Shown piece after piece: positions 40,379-49,450 of a stretch of DNA of 64,000 nucleotides. The number at the start of each line of letters is the position of its first letter. Positions within the stretch are counted from its first letter, which is position 1. This stretch comes from JAEUPI01 sp044222685 (GTDB taxonomy: Bacteria; Pseudomonadota; Gammaproteobacteria; Burkholderiales; Burkholderiaceae_C). The stretch is taken from positions 1 through 64,000 of the forward strand of contig JBGAMU010000004.1 in the NCBI GenBank assembly GCA_044222685.1, in the 5' to 3' direction. The notes beneath the pieces are model-generated. The model worked only from the letters and a program-made list of their open reading frames with translations. It searched no databases and was not told where the DNA came from. The position numbers and the translations under genes were made by a program.

Positions 40379-41157
40379 GCCTGCTCCAATGCGGCCCGCC
40401 CGCGCGGCCCGTGAAAGTACTGCCGCACCACCGCGTCGTCGCTGTGCGACAGCTCGGCCATCGTGCCGAGGCCGACGATACGCCCCTGGCCGAGCACGGC
40501 CACGCGATGCGCGGTGTGCCACAGCAGGTCGAGGTCGTGCGTGACCATCATGATCGTCAGGTTCAGGCCCTCGCTGAGGTTGCTCACCAGCTCGTCGATG
40601 CCGCTGGCCGACAGCGGATCGAGCCCCGCGGTGGGTTCGTCGAGAAACAGCAGTTCCGGGTCGAGCGCCAGCGCACGCGCCAGCGCCGCGCGTTTGCGCA
40701 TGCCGCCCGACAGCTCGCTCGGGTACTTGGCGCCGGCGTCGGGCGGCAGCCCCGTGAGCGCGATCTTCACCGCTGCCAGCTCGTGGATCAGCGACGGCGG
40801 CAACGCCGTGTGCTCGGCCAGCACCATGCCCACGTTCTCGGCCACCGTGAGCGACGAGAACAGCGCGCCGCGCTCGAACATCACGCCCCAGCGCCGGCGC
40901 AGCGGCAGAGCCTGCGCGTCGGCGAGACCCACCACCTCCTGCCCGAACACGCGGATCGAGCCGGCCGACGGCTGCTGCAGCGCGATGATCTCGCGCAGCA
41001 GCGTGCTCTTGCCAGAACCGCTGCCGCCGACCAGCGCGAACACCTCGCCGGAGCGCACGGCGAGGTCCACGCCGTCGTGCACCACCGAACGGCCGAAGCG
41101 CGTGTGCACGCCACGCACGTCGATCACGCCGTCGGTGGCAGCAACGGCCGCGGTCAT
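40363..41157 (-). CDS. MlaF-like ABC transporter ATPase
   Basis: 264 aa. Walker A GGSGSGKST (44-52), Q-loop region IIALQQPSAGS, signature LSGGMRKRAALARALALDPE, Walker B LLFLDEPTAGLDP and switch VTHDLD are all intact. The family-specific RRRWGVMFERGALFSSLTVAENV is typical of MlaF. It energises lipid transport with the MlaE-type permease whose stop overlaps its ATG by 1 nt. This is the only MlaF-like ATPase in the window and could also serve the ATPase-less set at 6987. Confidence 0.94.
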   Translation of the reverse strand: MTAAVAATDGVIDVRGVHTRFGRSVVHDGVDLAVRSGEVFALVGGSGSGKSTLLREIIALQQPSAGSIRVFGQEVVGLADAQALPLRRRWGVMFERGALFSSLTVAENVGMVLAEHTALPPSLIHELAAVKIALTGLPPDAGAKYPSELSGGMRKRAALARALALDPELLFLDEPTAGLDPLSASGIDELVSNLSEGLNLTIMMVTHDLDLLWHTAHRVAVLGQGRIVGLGTMAELSHSDDAVVRQYFHGPRGRAALEQAWKTR

Positions 41158-42290
41158 CACAGGTCCAGCCACAGGAAGACGATCGAGAACAGCGCGTCGG
41201 TCACGATGACGAGGAAGATGGCCTGCACCACGCTGATGGTGGTCTGCGCGCCCACGCTGTCGGCGCTGCCGCCGACCTGGAAGCCGCGGTAGCAGCCGAC
41301 CAGCGCGACGATCAGCGCGAACACCGGCGCCTTGGCCAGGCCAGTCCAGTACGACGAGAGCTGGATCGCCTCGTCGAGCCGGTCGACGAAGGCGTCGAAG
41401 CCGACACCGAGCTTCAGCTTGGCCATCACCATGCCGCCGAGCACGCCGGTGACGTCCGTGTACACGGTGAGCAGCGGCATCACGATCAGCAGCGCGATCA
41501 CCTTCGGGATCACCAGCAGGTCCTGCGCGCCGACGCCGATGGTCCGCAGCGCGTCGATCTCCTCGGTCACCTTCATGGTGCCGATCTGCGCCGTGTAGGC
41601 CGAGCCCGAACGCCCGGCGATGATGATCGCGGTGAGCAGCGGCGACAGCTCGCGCAGCATCGACAACGCCACCAGGTCGACCACGAAGATGTTGGCGCCG
41701 AAGCGCTGCAACTGGTCCGCGCCCTGGTAGGCGATCACGATGCCCATCAGGAACGACAGCAGCCCGGTGATCGGCAGTGCGTCGACACCGGCGATCTGCA
41801 CGTTGCGCAGGATCGGCCGCCAGCGCAGGCGCTTCGGGTGGCGCAATGCCGCCAGCAACGCGAGCGCACTCTCGCCCACGAACGCCAGGTAGTCCCACAA
41901 GCCGGCCAGCGCGGCCGTCGCCCGTCGGCCCACGCGCTCGAGCGGCGGCGCCGCCGGCACCGCCGGCGGCGGCAGCGCCACGTGGCGGGCCGCTAGCAGC
42001 TGCAGCAGCGCGGCGAACTCGGTCTTGAAGCCGGTCAGCCGCACCGCGCGGCCGCGCGCCGTGTGCCGCGCCGCGGTGCGATGGAGCAGCCAGGCGCCGG
42101 CGGTGTCGAGCGCGGTGAGCCCGGCGCCGTCGATCACCAGTTCGCCCGCAGGCCACGGCACGCCATCGAGCCGGCGCTCCAGATCGGCGATCGTCTGCAC
42201 CGACCACACGCCGGTGCAGCGCAACGCGCTCGATGCGGCGGCCGTGCCGTCCGGCGCGGCCGCGAGCTCCACGCCGGAGTCGGGCGCCAT
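41157..42290 (-). CDS. STAS-MlaE fused lipid ABC permease
   Basis: 377 aa. Residues 1-105 look like a STAS/MlaB-type domain (GELVIDGAGLTALDTAGAWLLHRTA, with the conserved Asp-Thr-Ala at the phosphorylation site position of anti-sigma antagonists). Residues about 120-377 are the MlaE permease: LVALSMLRELSPLLTAIIIAGRSGSAYTAQ (given in parts), IGTMKVTEEIDALRTIGV, then four to five membrane spans. Fusion of MlaB to MlaE is a known arrangement outside E. coli. It lies 24 nt after a cytochrome c gene and overlaps the ATPase by 1 nt. Confidence 0.92.
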   Translation of the reverse strand: MAPDSGVELAAAPDGTAAASSALRCTGVWSVQTIADLERRLDGVPWPAGELVIDGAGLTALDTAGAWLLHRTAARHTARGRAVRLTGFKTEFAALLQLLAARHVALPPPAVPAAPPLERVGRRATAALAGLWDYLAFVGESALALLAALRHPKRLRWRPILRNVQIAGVDALPITGLLSFLMGIVIAYQGADQLQRFGANIFVVDLVALSMLRELSPLLTAIIIAGRSGSAYTAQIGTMKVTEEIDALRTIGVGAQDLLVIPKVIALLIVMPLLTVYTDVTGVLGGMVMAKLKLGVGFDAFVDRLDEAIQLSSYWTGLAKAPVFALIVALVGCYRGFQVGGSADSVGAQTTISVVQAIFLVIVTDALFSIVFLWLDL

Positions 42291-42314
42291 GTCGGCTGCT
42301 GCGTCTGCTGCGGC

Positions 42315-42797
42315 TCAGGGCCCCGCAGGCCGGCCCGGACCCTGCGTGCCCTCGGCGCGTGCCGACAGGTAGGCATACAGGTCGATCACATGCGCCGTCA
42401 CGCGCGGCTCGCCCTGCCAAGCCGGCATCGTAACCGCGCCCTTGCGCCGCTGCAGCAGATCGTCGACATAGGTCTCGCGCTCGGCACTCCACGGCCCCGA
42501 TGACGACGCCGGCGGCGCCGTCCACTCGTAGCGCAGCAGCACCAGGTCGGCGACCTCGCGCGGACCGACCTGCCGCAGCTTGACCCGCAGGTCGGGCGCG
42601 TCGCCCTTGCCGACGGCTCCGCTGCCATGGCAGCGGGCGCACTTGTCCTCGAAGACGCGCCAGCCCAGATAGACCGAACCGGCCGGCCGCGAGCGCAGCT
42701 CGAGCTCGCGCGCGGCCTTGGTGTTCTCCAGCTCGACGGCACAGCCGGCGAGCCACAAGGCCGGCAGGCAGGCGAGAAGCATCAATGTCCTGGCCAT
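42315..42797 (-). CDS. Monoheme cytochrome c lipoprotein
   Basis: 160 aa. Lipobox LAGCA (Cys19) after a short signal peptide, then one class I cytochrome c domain with heme motif Cys53-Ala-Arg-Cys56-His57 and axial Met124 (AVTMPAW). The Gly-rich GSGAVGKGDAPDLR after the heme motif and the final VIDLYAYLSARA helix fit cytochrome c of 100-110 residues. It is membrane-anchored in the periplasm. The start at 42797 gives a clean lipoprotein signal. It heads, and probably belongs to, the Mla-type operon (24 nt gap), which is odd for a redox carrier. Confidence 0.88.
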   Translation of the reverse strand: MARTLMLLACLPALWLAGCAVELENTKAARELELRSRPAGSVYLGWRVFEDKCARCHGSGAVGKGDAPDLRVKLRQVGPREVADLVLLRYEWTAPPASSSGPWSAERETYVDDLLQRRKGAVTMPAWQGEPRVTAHVIDLYAYLSARAEGTQGPGRPAGP

Positions 42798-43261
42798 GGT
42801 GGTTGCCCTTTCGTGGCCGATTCTGACCATCGCAGACGACCACGGTCTTGCCAAAGATCAGTTTCCGGGCGATCTACCGCGCCGGATGCACACGCGTGCA
42901 GGACGTGCCGACCGACGTGTTCGGCTTCTGACGAATCGTCGCGCGAGGTGCCGGGCGCACCGCGCACAGACTGCAGCGTCCGCTTGAAATGGGCGGATCA
43001 CACTGCAAGTCACGGCGCGAACCCGAACGTGTGAACCTGTTGCCGAATCTCCAAATCGCGTAGCCGGCGTTTACACGTTGAGTGCGTGAATCGCTGCGCA
43101 CTTCTCCTGTCTCGACGTCGTTCCAGGTGCGCTGCGCGTGACGCATCGCGCACCAACACCCGGTTGCAATGCGCAGACCGCTTTGCGCGCTCAATGCGCC
43201 CCATTCGCGGGCCCCGTCGGTGCCACGCGTGGTCGGCAGAACCGCAAAGTGGAGGTTGGCA
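42798..43261. other. Divergent intergenic region with possible control signals
   Basis: 464 nt between the cytochrome c operon (minus) and the DUF1588-like gene (plus), with lower coding character than anywhere else in the window. Small inverted repeats are visible: TGCACACGCGTGCA (42887-42900) and CCACGCGTGG near 43225. The stretch TTGAAATGGGCGGATCACAC (from about 42986) holds a TTGAAA that could be a -35, but no good -10 follows. GGAGG precedes the ATG at 43262. Frames that stay open here look non-coding. Confidence 0.45.
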
Positions 43262-45637
43262 ATGTCTTCTCAGCAACGCAGCGCGCCCGCACCGATGGTG
43301 GCGGCGCACAACGGATCGAGCGCTCCCGTCCCCTCGCGCCCGGTCGACTGGCGCTACGCCAAGGCCCTGTTCGTCTTCGTGCTCGCCGCCTGTGGCGCCG
43401 GCAAGGAAGACGAGGACCCGCAGGCCAGCGCGCCACCGACCACGGTGCCGGCGCCCTGCACCACGGCGCCGGCGCTGTTCACCAGCACGGTGTGGCCGAG
43501 CCTGAATGCCAGCTGCAGCACCTGCCACGTGCAGGGTGGCGTCGCCGGCGGCTCGCGCTTCGTGCTGGCACCGACGTCCACCGAGATCGCCAACTACAAC
43601 ATCGTGCGTGACTTCGCGGCGGCCAACGGCAGCCTGCTGCTGTCCAAGTCGATCGGACAGCCGGTCCATGGTGGCGGTGCGCCGTACACCAACGCGAGCT
43701 CGCAGCCGTACATGAACCTGCAGACGCTGATCCCGCAGATGGCGGCGCAGGTGTGCACGACCACCGTGACGCCGCCGCCGCCGACGGCAGGTGGCTTCTG
43801 GCAGGACGTGGCGTTCGCCGCGGACACCAAGGTACTGAACAAGGCCTCGGTCCTGTTCGCCGCACGCAACCCGACCACCGACGAGGCGGCCGCGGTGGCC
43901 AACGGCGGCACGACGGCCTTGCGCCAGACGATCCGCAGCTACATGACCGGGCCCAACTTCGACCGCTGGCTCGACGACGTGGGTGACACCCACTTCCTGA
44001 GTCCCGGCGTTCCGGTGCGCGGCAACACCGGCCTGAACACGGCCGACTGGCCGAGCGCCGGCGCGGTGCTGGGTGCGGCCAACGTGACGCAGGTGGACAA
44101 CGCGACGCGCAACCGCTTCGATGCGTCGCTGCGCCGCGAGGGCGTGGAGCTGATGAAGTTCATCGTGCGCAACGACCGCCCGTTCACCGAGATGGTCACC
44201 GCCAACTACACGGTGGCCAACGGCATCCTCGCGCAGTACCTCGGCGCCACGGTGCAGGGCAGCTTCACCAATGCGGCCGACGACACCGAGTGGCGCCAGG
44301 CCACGATCACGGATCAGCGCCTGGGCGGCACGCGCGAGCATGCCGGCGTGCTGTCCACGCACGCCTGGTTGTCGCGCTTCCCGACCACCGACACCAACCG
44401 CAACCGGCACCGCGTGAACATGCTGTTCCGGCAGTTCCTCGGCACCGACGTCACGATGATGGCCGTGCGCCCGCAGGACGACGGCAAGACCTTCAAGGTG
44501 CCGACGGTCGAGAACCCCGCCTGCGCGGCCTGCCACGACACGATCGACCCGATCGCGGCCGGCTTCCAGAACTGGAACGAGGCGAACCGCTTCCTGCCGT
44601 TCCGCACCGGCGCCGGCGTCGACCATGCGCTGCCGGCCACGTATCGCTCGAACAACTACCCGAAGGATGCCGCCAACATGGCGTTCTACAAGGCGGGCGA
44701 CAACTGGTTCCGCGACGGCAAGGAGCCGGGCTACGGCTCGACCACGATGCCGGGCGGCTTCACCGGCAACAAGACCGCGCTGCAGTTCCTCGGCCAGCAG
44801 GTCGGCGCCGACCCGCGCTTCGCGCTCGGCGCGGTGCACTTCTGGTACGAGGGCTTGTTCGGCCGCGAGCCGCTGCGCATGCCCACCGATGCCACGCTGC
44901 CGCAGTACGCGGCCCTGTCGGCGGCCTACACGGCGCAGAGCGAGGAACTGGCGGCGATCGCCGCGCGCTTCAAGACCGGCGGCTACAACGTGCGTGACCT
45001 GCTGGTCGACCTGTTGATGACCAAGTGGGCGCGCGCCGAACGCGTGGCCAGCACCAACGCGACACGCGACGCCGAGCTGCGCGACATCAGCAGCATGACG
45101 ATGCTCGCGCCGTCGCAGCTGCAGCGCAAGCTGGTCGGCCTGGTCGGCGACGGCTGGGTCGAGTTCAACAACCCGTATGCGAGCTGGGCGCTGAACTACG
45201 GCGACTTCGACGGCGTCGGCCGCACCAACCGGGCGCAGTCGCACACGATGATGCAGACGGTGACGATCGACCGGCTGGTGGCGGTGCGCAGCTGTACCTT
45301 CGCCAAGACCGACTTCGACAAGCCGGCGGCCAGCCGCCTGCTGTTCCCGCAGGTGACGCTGGCCGACACGCCGGCCACCACGGCGGGGCTGGCGGCGATC
45401 ACGGCGAACGTGCGCTTCCTGCACAAGTGGCTGTGGAAGGAGGACGTGCCGGAGTCCGACGCCGAGGTGCAGCGCACGCTGAAGCTGTTCACCGACACCT
45501 GGGCCGACCGTGCCACCGCACCGGCTCGCCCCGTGAACTGTGTCTACAACGCCGGCAACGACGCCAACTACACCGGCCGCGCCTGGGCTGCCGTGCTCGC
45601 CTACATGCTGGGCGACGTGAAGTTCCTGTACGAATGA
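43262..45637 (+). CDS. Exported DUF1588/DUF1592-like protein with two CxxCH motifs
   Basis: 791 aa. A hydrophobic segment ends in LAACGAGK (Cys44), a probable lipobox after an unusually long N-region. The first CxxCH is Cys85-Ser-Thr-Cys88-His89 (ASCSTCHVQGG); the second is Cys421-Ala-Ala-Cys424-His425 (NPACAACHDTIDPIAAGF), the DUF1588-type pattern of secreted 'planctomycete-type cytochrome' proteins. The middle (ATRNRFDASLRREGVELMKF, VRNDRPFTEMVTANYTV) matches DUF1592-like regions. GGAGG is 8 nt upstream. It is paired with a DUF1501 gene 20 nt downstream. The role is unproven; covalent heme at both sites is likely. Confidence 0.82.
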   Translation: MSSQQRSAPAPMVAAHNGSSAPVPSRPVDWRYAKALFVFVLAACGAGKEDEDPQASAPPTTVPAPCTTAPALFTSTVWPSLNASCSTCHVQGGVAGGSRFVLAPTSTEIANYNIVRDFAAANGSLLLSKSIGQPVHGGGAPYTNASSQPYMNLQTLIPQMAAQVCTTTVTPPPPTAGGFWQDVAFAADTKVLNKASVLFAARNPTTDEAAAVANGGTTALRQTIRSYMTGPNFDRWLDDVGDTHFLSPGVPVRGNTGLNTADWPSAGAVLGAANVTQVDNATRNRFDASLRREGVELMKFIVRNDRPFTEMVTANYTVANGILAQYLGATVQGSFTNAADDTEWRQATITDQRLGGTREHAGVLSTHAWLSRFPTTDTNRNRHRVNMLFRQFLGTDVTMMAVRPQDDGKTFKVPTVENPACAACHDTIDPIAAGFQNWNEANRFLPFRTGAGVDHALPATYRSNNYPKDAANMAFYKAGDNWFRDGKEPGYGSTTMPGGFTGNKTALQFLGQQVGADPRFALGAVHFWYEGLFGREPLRMPTDATLPQYAALSAAYTAQSEELAAIAARFKTGGYNVRDLLVDLLMTKWARAERVASTNATRDAELRDISSMTMLAPSQLQRKLVGLVGDGWVEFNNPYASWALNYGDFDGVGRTNRAQSHTMMQTVTIDRLVAVRSCTFAKTDFDKPAASRLLFPQVTLADTPATTAGLAAITANVRFLHKWLWKEDVPESDAEVQRTLKLFTDTWADRATAPARPVNCVYNAGNDANYTGRAWAAVLAYMLGDVKFLYE

Positions 45638-45657
45638 GCCACGGGAGGAGAACGATC

Positions 45658-46920
45658 ATGCAACGCAGACAATTCCTGAAGCTGGCCCGCAGTGCCGGCG
45701 TCGTCATCGCACCGTGGGCGCTGATCCCGGAGGCGCAGGCGCAGAGCTACACCGGCCGCATCCTGATCAACATCCACGCCTCGGGCGGGCTCGACCAGAG
45801 CTCGTGGACCGATCCACGCGATGCCGACCGCCTGATCAACAACTATGCGGCCGCCGGCACGCCGGCCGGCGTGGCGGGCAACATCCGCTTCGCGCCGATG
45901 GGCAACAACGCGGCGTTCTTCGGTGCGCACTTCCGCAACATGCTGGTGATCAACGGCGTGCACAGCGAGACCAACGGGCACGACGAAGGCACGCGGGCCC
46001 ACGCCACCGGCCGCCTGGACATGGGCTACCCCAACGCGTCGGAGCTGTTCGCGTCGAAGTTCGGCGCCGGCATGCCGATGGCCTGGATCAACGGCGGCGG
46101 CTTCAGCACGAGCGCCGGCCTGGTGGCGGCCACGCGGGTGCCCGATGCCAACGCGTTCCGCGCGCTGGCGTCGCCCAATGCCGCCAGCACGACCAACGAC
46201 TTCATGAAGGCGGCCGACCTGACCCGCACGCAGGCAGTGCGCGCCGAGCGCATGCGGGCCCTGCAGACGCGCGGTGATCTCGTGCCGCGCTCGAAGGTCG
46301 CGGTGCAGGAGTTCCTCAGCTCGAGCGACTCGCGGGCGCTGCTGCAGCGCATCGCGCAGGGCCTGCCGACGCAGTTCGACAACGGATTCCAGCAGGCACA
46401 CATCGCGCTGATCGCGGCGCAGGCCGGGCTCGCGTCGACGATCCAGCTGTCCTCCGGCGGCTTCGACACCCACAGCAACCACGACCAGGCGATGGCCAAC
46501 TCGCTGCCGCAGCTGACCAACCTGGTGGACTACCTGTGGACCAAGAGCGCCGAGCTCGGCCTGTCGAGCCGGCTGTTCGTGCGCATCTACTCCGAGTTCG
46601 GCCGCACCGCGCTCAACACGGGCAACGGCAAGGACCACCACGAGGTCGGCAGCCAGGTGCTGATGGAGGCCAACGCGGCCTGGGGCAACCGTGTGGTCGG
46701 CGCCAGCGGTCCGAAGCACGAGGCGAGAAGGATCAATCCGACCACCGGCGCCATCGACGCCACCGCCGGCGTGGTGATCCGGCCGCGCCACATCCACGCC
46801 GCGCTGCGCAAGTACCTCGGTTTCGAGACCACCGATCCGCGCTTCAACCTCAAGGTGCCGGCCAACGAGACGTTCGACTTCTTCGGCACGTCGCTGAACA
46901 CCGGCTATCCGATGGTCTAG
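45658..46920 (+). CDS. DUF1501 family exported protein
   Basis: 420 aa. The N-terminus QRRQFLKLARSAGVVIAPW is a Tat-like signal (RRQFLK). The body has the DUF1501 blocks ILINIHASGGLDQSSW, RNMLVINGVHSETNGHDEG, SSGGFDTHSNHDQAMANSL, RIYSEFGRTALNTGNGKDHH and a final beta-rich end; the family is related to alkaline-phosphatase-like/sulfatase folds and has conserved His/Asp residues fit for metals. GGAGGAG lies 8 nt before the ATG. DUF1501 genes typically sit beside DUF1800 or DUF1592 genes, as here. Function unknown; secretion or surface assembly has been suggested for the pair. Confidence 0.86.
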   Translation: MQRRQFLKLARSAGVVIAPWALIPEAQAQSYTGRILINIHASGGLDQSSWTDPRDADRLINNYAAAGTPAGVAGNIRFAPMGNNAAFFGAHFRNMLVINGVHSETNGHDEGTRAHATGRLDMGYPNASELFASKFGAGMPMAWINGGGFSTSAGLVAATRVPDANAFRALASPNAASTTNDFMKAADLTRTQAVRAERMRALQTRGDLVPRSKVAVQEFLSSSDSRALLQRIAQGLPTQFDNGFQQAHIALIAAQAGLASTIQLSSGGFDTHSNHDQAMANSLPQLTNLVDYLWTKSAELGLSSRLFVRIYSEFGRTALNTGNGKDHHEVGSQVLMEANAAWGNRVVGASGPKHEARRINPTTGAIDATAGVVIRPRHIHAALRKYLGFETTDPRFNLKVPANETFDFFGTSLNTGYPMV

Positions 46921-46947
46921 CCAGTCGCCCACCGGCCGCAGCGACAC

Positions 46948-48405
46948 TCAGGCCGGAGTGCGCGCCTCGCGCGGCGGCTCGGTGGCATCGCCGAAGCGCA
47001 GGCTGCCTGGGCCTTCGCGCTTGGCCGCGCGCAGCGCGAGCTGGGCGCGCTGCATCAGCGCCGCTTCGTCGGCGGCGTCCTGCGGATAGAGGGCGACGCC
47101 CACGCAGGCGGTCATCCGGTAGGTGTGGCCCTGCACGCCGAGCGGCGCCGCCACCGCGGCGAGCAGCTTGCGCGCCACCGGTTCGGCGTCGTGCGGATCG
47201 GTCAGCTCGTGCGCCAGCACCGCGAACTGGTCGCCGTCCAGGCGCGCCACCACGTCGCTGGCGCGCAGCTGTTTGCGCAGGCGCTGGCCGATCTCGCGCA
47301 GCAGCGCGTCGCCGGCGTCGCGGCCCAGGCCGTCGTTCATGCGCCGGAAGCGGTCGACGTCGAGCAGCAGGATCGCAAAACGCCGCTGGTAGCGCCTGGC
47401 GAGCTCCAGCGCCTGCATCACCAGCTGACGCAGTGCCGCGCGGTTCGGCAGCTGCGTCACCGCGTCGTGCGTCGACAGGTACTGCACCCGCTGCGCGGCC
47501 TGCTTGAGCACCGTGACGTCGCGCGCCGTGCCGCGGTAGCCGGTGAACTGGCCCTGGGCATCGTGCGTCGGGTCGCCATGCGCGCTGAGGTGCACCACCT
47601 GGCCCTGGTCGTCGCGATAGGCGGTCTCGAAGTCGCGGAACGGCTCGCGCCGCTCGAGCGTGGCGCGGTGCTCCTGCCAGTCGCTGTCGGCGCACACCAG
47701 GCCCGGCACCTCCCAGTGCCGCTGGCCGAGCATCGCCGCCACCATGCCGGCGGCCGGCTGCGTGCCACCGCGCCCCTCGAAGCGGATGAAGCGGTGCTGC
47801 GCATCCTGCTCCCAGTACCAGTCCGACGACAGCGCGGCCAGGCAGCGAAAGCGCTTCTCGCTCTCGCCGAGCTGCTGCTGCACCTGCGCCCGCAGCAGGA
47901 ACTGGCCGATCTGGTTGCCGAGCAGGCGCAGGCCCGCGAGCAGTGTCTCGTCGCGCAGCTGCACTGCAGCGCTGTAGAGCTCCAGCACACCGAGCACCTG
48001 GCCGCCCACGGCCACCGGGAAGGCCAAGGCGGCGTGCAGCCCGGCGCGCAGTGCGATCGGCACCTTGCGAAATGCGTCGTCCTGCGCGATGTCGGCGACC
48101 CATACCGGTGCGGCGCCGAGCCAGGCGGCGCCGACGATGCCGGCGTTGTTGAGCAACGGCCGGCGGCCCTCGTTGTGGGTCAGGTACTGGGCGATGCCCG
48201 GCGTGTCGATGCCCCAGGCACCCAGGCACACGAGTCGGTCGGCCACCTCGGCATCGCGCGACCAGAAGCTGCCGCACGCCCAGCCGAGCGCCTCGCAGAA
48301 GGCGCCGACGATCCTCGGCATGGCCGGCGCGGTGCCGGACAGCGCGGCGGACAAACGCTCATCGATGCGCAGCAGCGGCGCAAGGGACGGATCGAGGGAG
48401 GTCAT
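46948..48405 (-). CDS. GAF-PAS-GGDEF protein with degenerate active site
   Basis: 485 aa, cytoplasmic. A GAF domain (about 25-175; GSFWSRDAEVADRLV, AALAFPVAVGGQVLGVLELY) is followed by a PAS/PAC region (about 185-305; FTGYRGTARDVTVLK) and a GGDEF domain (about 310-470; STHDAVTQLPNRAALRQL, LLLDVDRFRRMND). The signature is Asp390-Gly-Asp-Gln-Phe394 instead of GGDEF: the first Gly is Asp and the catalytic Glu is Gln. Diguanylate cyclase activity is therefore doubtful; a cyclic di-GMP- or GTP-sensing role is possible. It diverges from the yghU-like gene. Confidence 0.88.
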   Translation of the reverse strand: MTSLDPSLAPLLRIDERLSAALSGTAPAMPRIVGAFCEALGWACGSFWSRDAEVADRLVCLGAWGIDTPGIAQYLTHNEGRRPLLNNAGIVGAAWLGAAPVWVADIAQDDAFRKVPIALRAGLHAALAFPVAVGGQVLGVLELYSAAVQLRDETLLAGLRLLGNQIGQFLLRAQVQQQLGESEKRFRCLAALSSDWYWEQDAQHRFIRFEGRGGTQPAAGMVAAMLGQRHWEVPGLVCADSDWQEHRATLERREPFRDFETAYRDDQGQVVHLSAHGDPTHDAQGQFTGYRGTARDVTVLKQAAQRVQYLSTHDAVTQLPNRAALRQLVMQALELARRYQRRFAILLLDVDRFRRMNDGLGRDAGDALLREIGQRLRKQLRASDVVARLDGDQFAVLAHELTDPHDAEPVARKLLAAVAAPLGVQGHTYRMTACVGVALYPQDAADEAALMQRAQLALRAAKREGPGSLRFGDATEPPREARTPA

Positions 48406-48568
48406 GGACGGGCTGGAGGCGGCGGCTCGCCTCCTGGATGTCGGCCGCCGACGCCCAAAGTTGAACGCAGGTTGCGTCACAGGCTGCACACGCGTCCCGG
48501 CAACGGCTCGGCGAGATACTGTGCGATCGACCCGCACCCGTTGCACACCGCCGCCCGGAGACCCCTGC

Positions 48569-49450
48569 ATGAGTGATTCGCCCCCCTACGTGCCGCCGAA
48601 AGTCTGGACCTGGAACAAGCCGAGCGGCGGCCAGTTCGCGAACATCAACCGGCCGATCGCGGGGCCCACGCACGACCGTGAGCTGCCCGTCGGCCGCCAC
48701 CCGCTGCAGCTGTATTCGCTGGCCACGCCCAACGGCGTCAAGGTCACGGTGATGCTGGAAGAACTGCTGGCGCTCGGCCATGCCGGTGCCGAGTACGACG
48801 CCTGGCTGATCCGCATCAACCAGGGCGAGCAGTTCGGCAGCGGCTTCGTCGCGGTGAACCCGAACTCGAAGATCCCGGCGCTGATGGATCGCAGCGGCCC
48901 GCAGCCGATCCGTGTCTTCGAGTCCGGCGCGATCCTGCTGTACCTGGCCGAGAAGTTCGGCAGCGCCTACCTGCCGACCGATCCGGCGGCACGCGCCGAA
49001 TGCCTGTCGTGGCTGTTCTGGCAGATGGGCGCAACGCCGTATCTCGGCGGCGGCTTCGGCCACTTCTATGCCTACGCGCCGAGCAAGATGGAGTATCCGA
49101 TCGACCGCTTCGCGATGGAGGTGAAGCGCCAGCTCGACGTGCTGGACCGGCGGCTGGCCGAGAGCGAATACCTCGCCGGCGACACCTACACGATTGCCGA
49201 CATCGCCGTGTGGCCCTGGTACGGCGCGCTCGCCAAGGGCCTGGTCTACGACGCCGGCGAGTTCCTGCAGGTGCAGCAGTACACGCACGTGCAGCGCTGG
49301 ACCGACACCATCGCGCAGCGACCGGCCGTCAAGCGCGGCCGCATGGTCAACCGCACCTTCGGCCAGCCCGCCAGCCAGCTGCACGAGCGGCATGATGCGG
49401 GCGACTTCGACACCCGGACGCAGGACAAGCTGGCAGGGAGTGCGCCATGA
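48569..49450 (+). CDS. yghU: YghU-type glutathione transferase
   Basis: 293 aa. Nu-class glutathione transferase/disulfide-bond oxidoreductase, matched along its length: N-terminal PPKVWTWNKPSGGQFANINR extension, thioredoxin-like domain with LATPNGVKVTVMLEELL, VAVNPNSKIPALMDRSG and FESGAILLYLAEKF, then the helical domain with GGGFGHFYAYAPSKMEYPID and LAGDTYTIADIAVWPWYG. E. coli YghU binds two glutathiones and has disulfide reductase activity. GGAG lies about 8 nt before the ATG. The stop overlaps the next gene by 4 nt. Confidence 0.92.
   Translation: MSDSPPYVPPKVWTWNKPSGGQFANINRPIAGPTHDRELPVGRHPLQLYSLATPNGVKVTVMLEELLALGHAGAEYDAWLIRINQGEQFGSGFVAVNPNSKIPALMDRSGPQPIRVFESGAILLYLAEKFGSAYLPTDPAARAECLSWLFWQMGATPYLGGGFGHFYAYAPSKMEYPIDRFAMEVKRQLDVLDRRLAESEYLAGDTYTIADIAVWPWYGALAKGLVYDAGEFLQVQQYTHVQRWTDTIAQRPAVKRGRMVNRTFGQPASQLHERHDAGDFDTRTQDKLAGSAP

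Noticed and set aside
42874..43194. Open frame of 106 codons in the large divergent gap
   Set aside because: The product is a mix of Arg, Cys and Pro without hydrophobic core or motif, has no ribosome binding site, and the base pattern does not show GC-rich third positions.
43010..45424. 804-codon minus-strand open frame
   Set aside because: It is fully antisense to the DUF1588-like gene, which has heme motifs, a ribosome binding site and a partner gene. The antisense product is Arg/Val/Gly-rich with no recognised domain.
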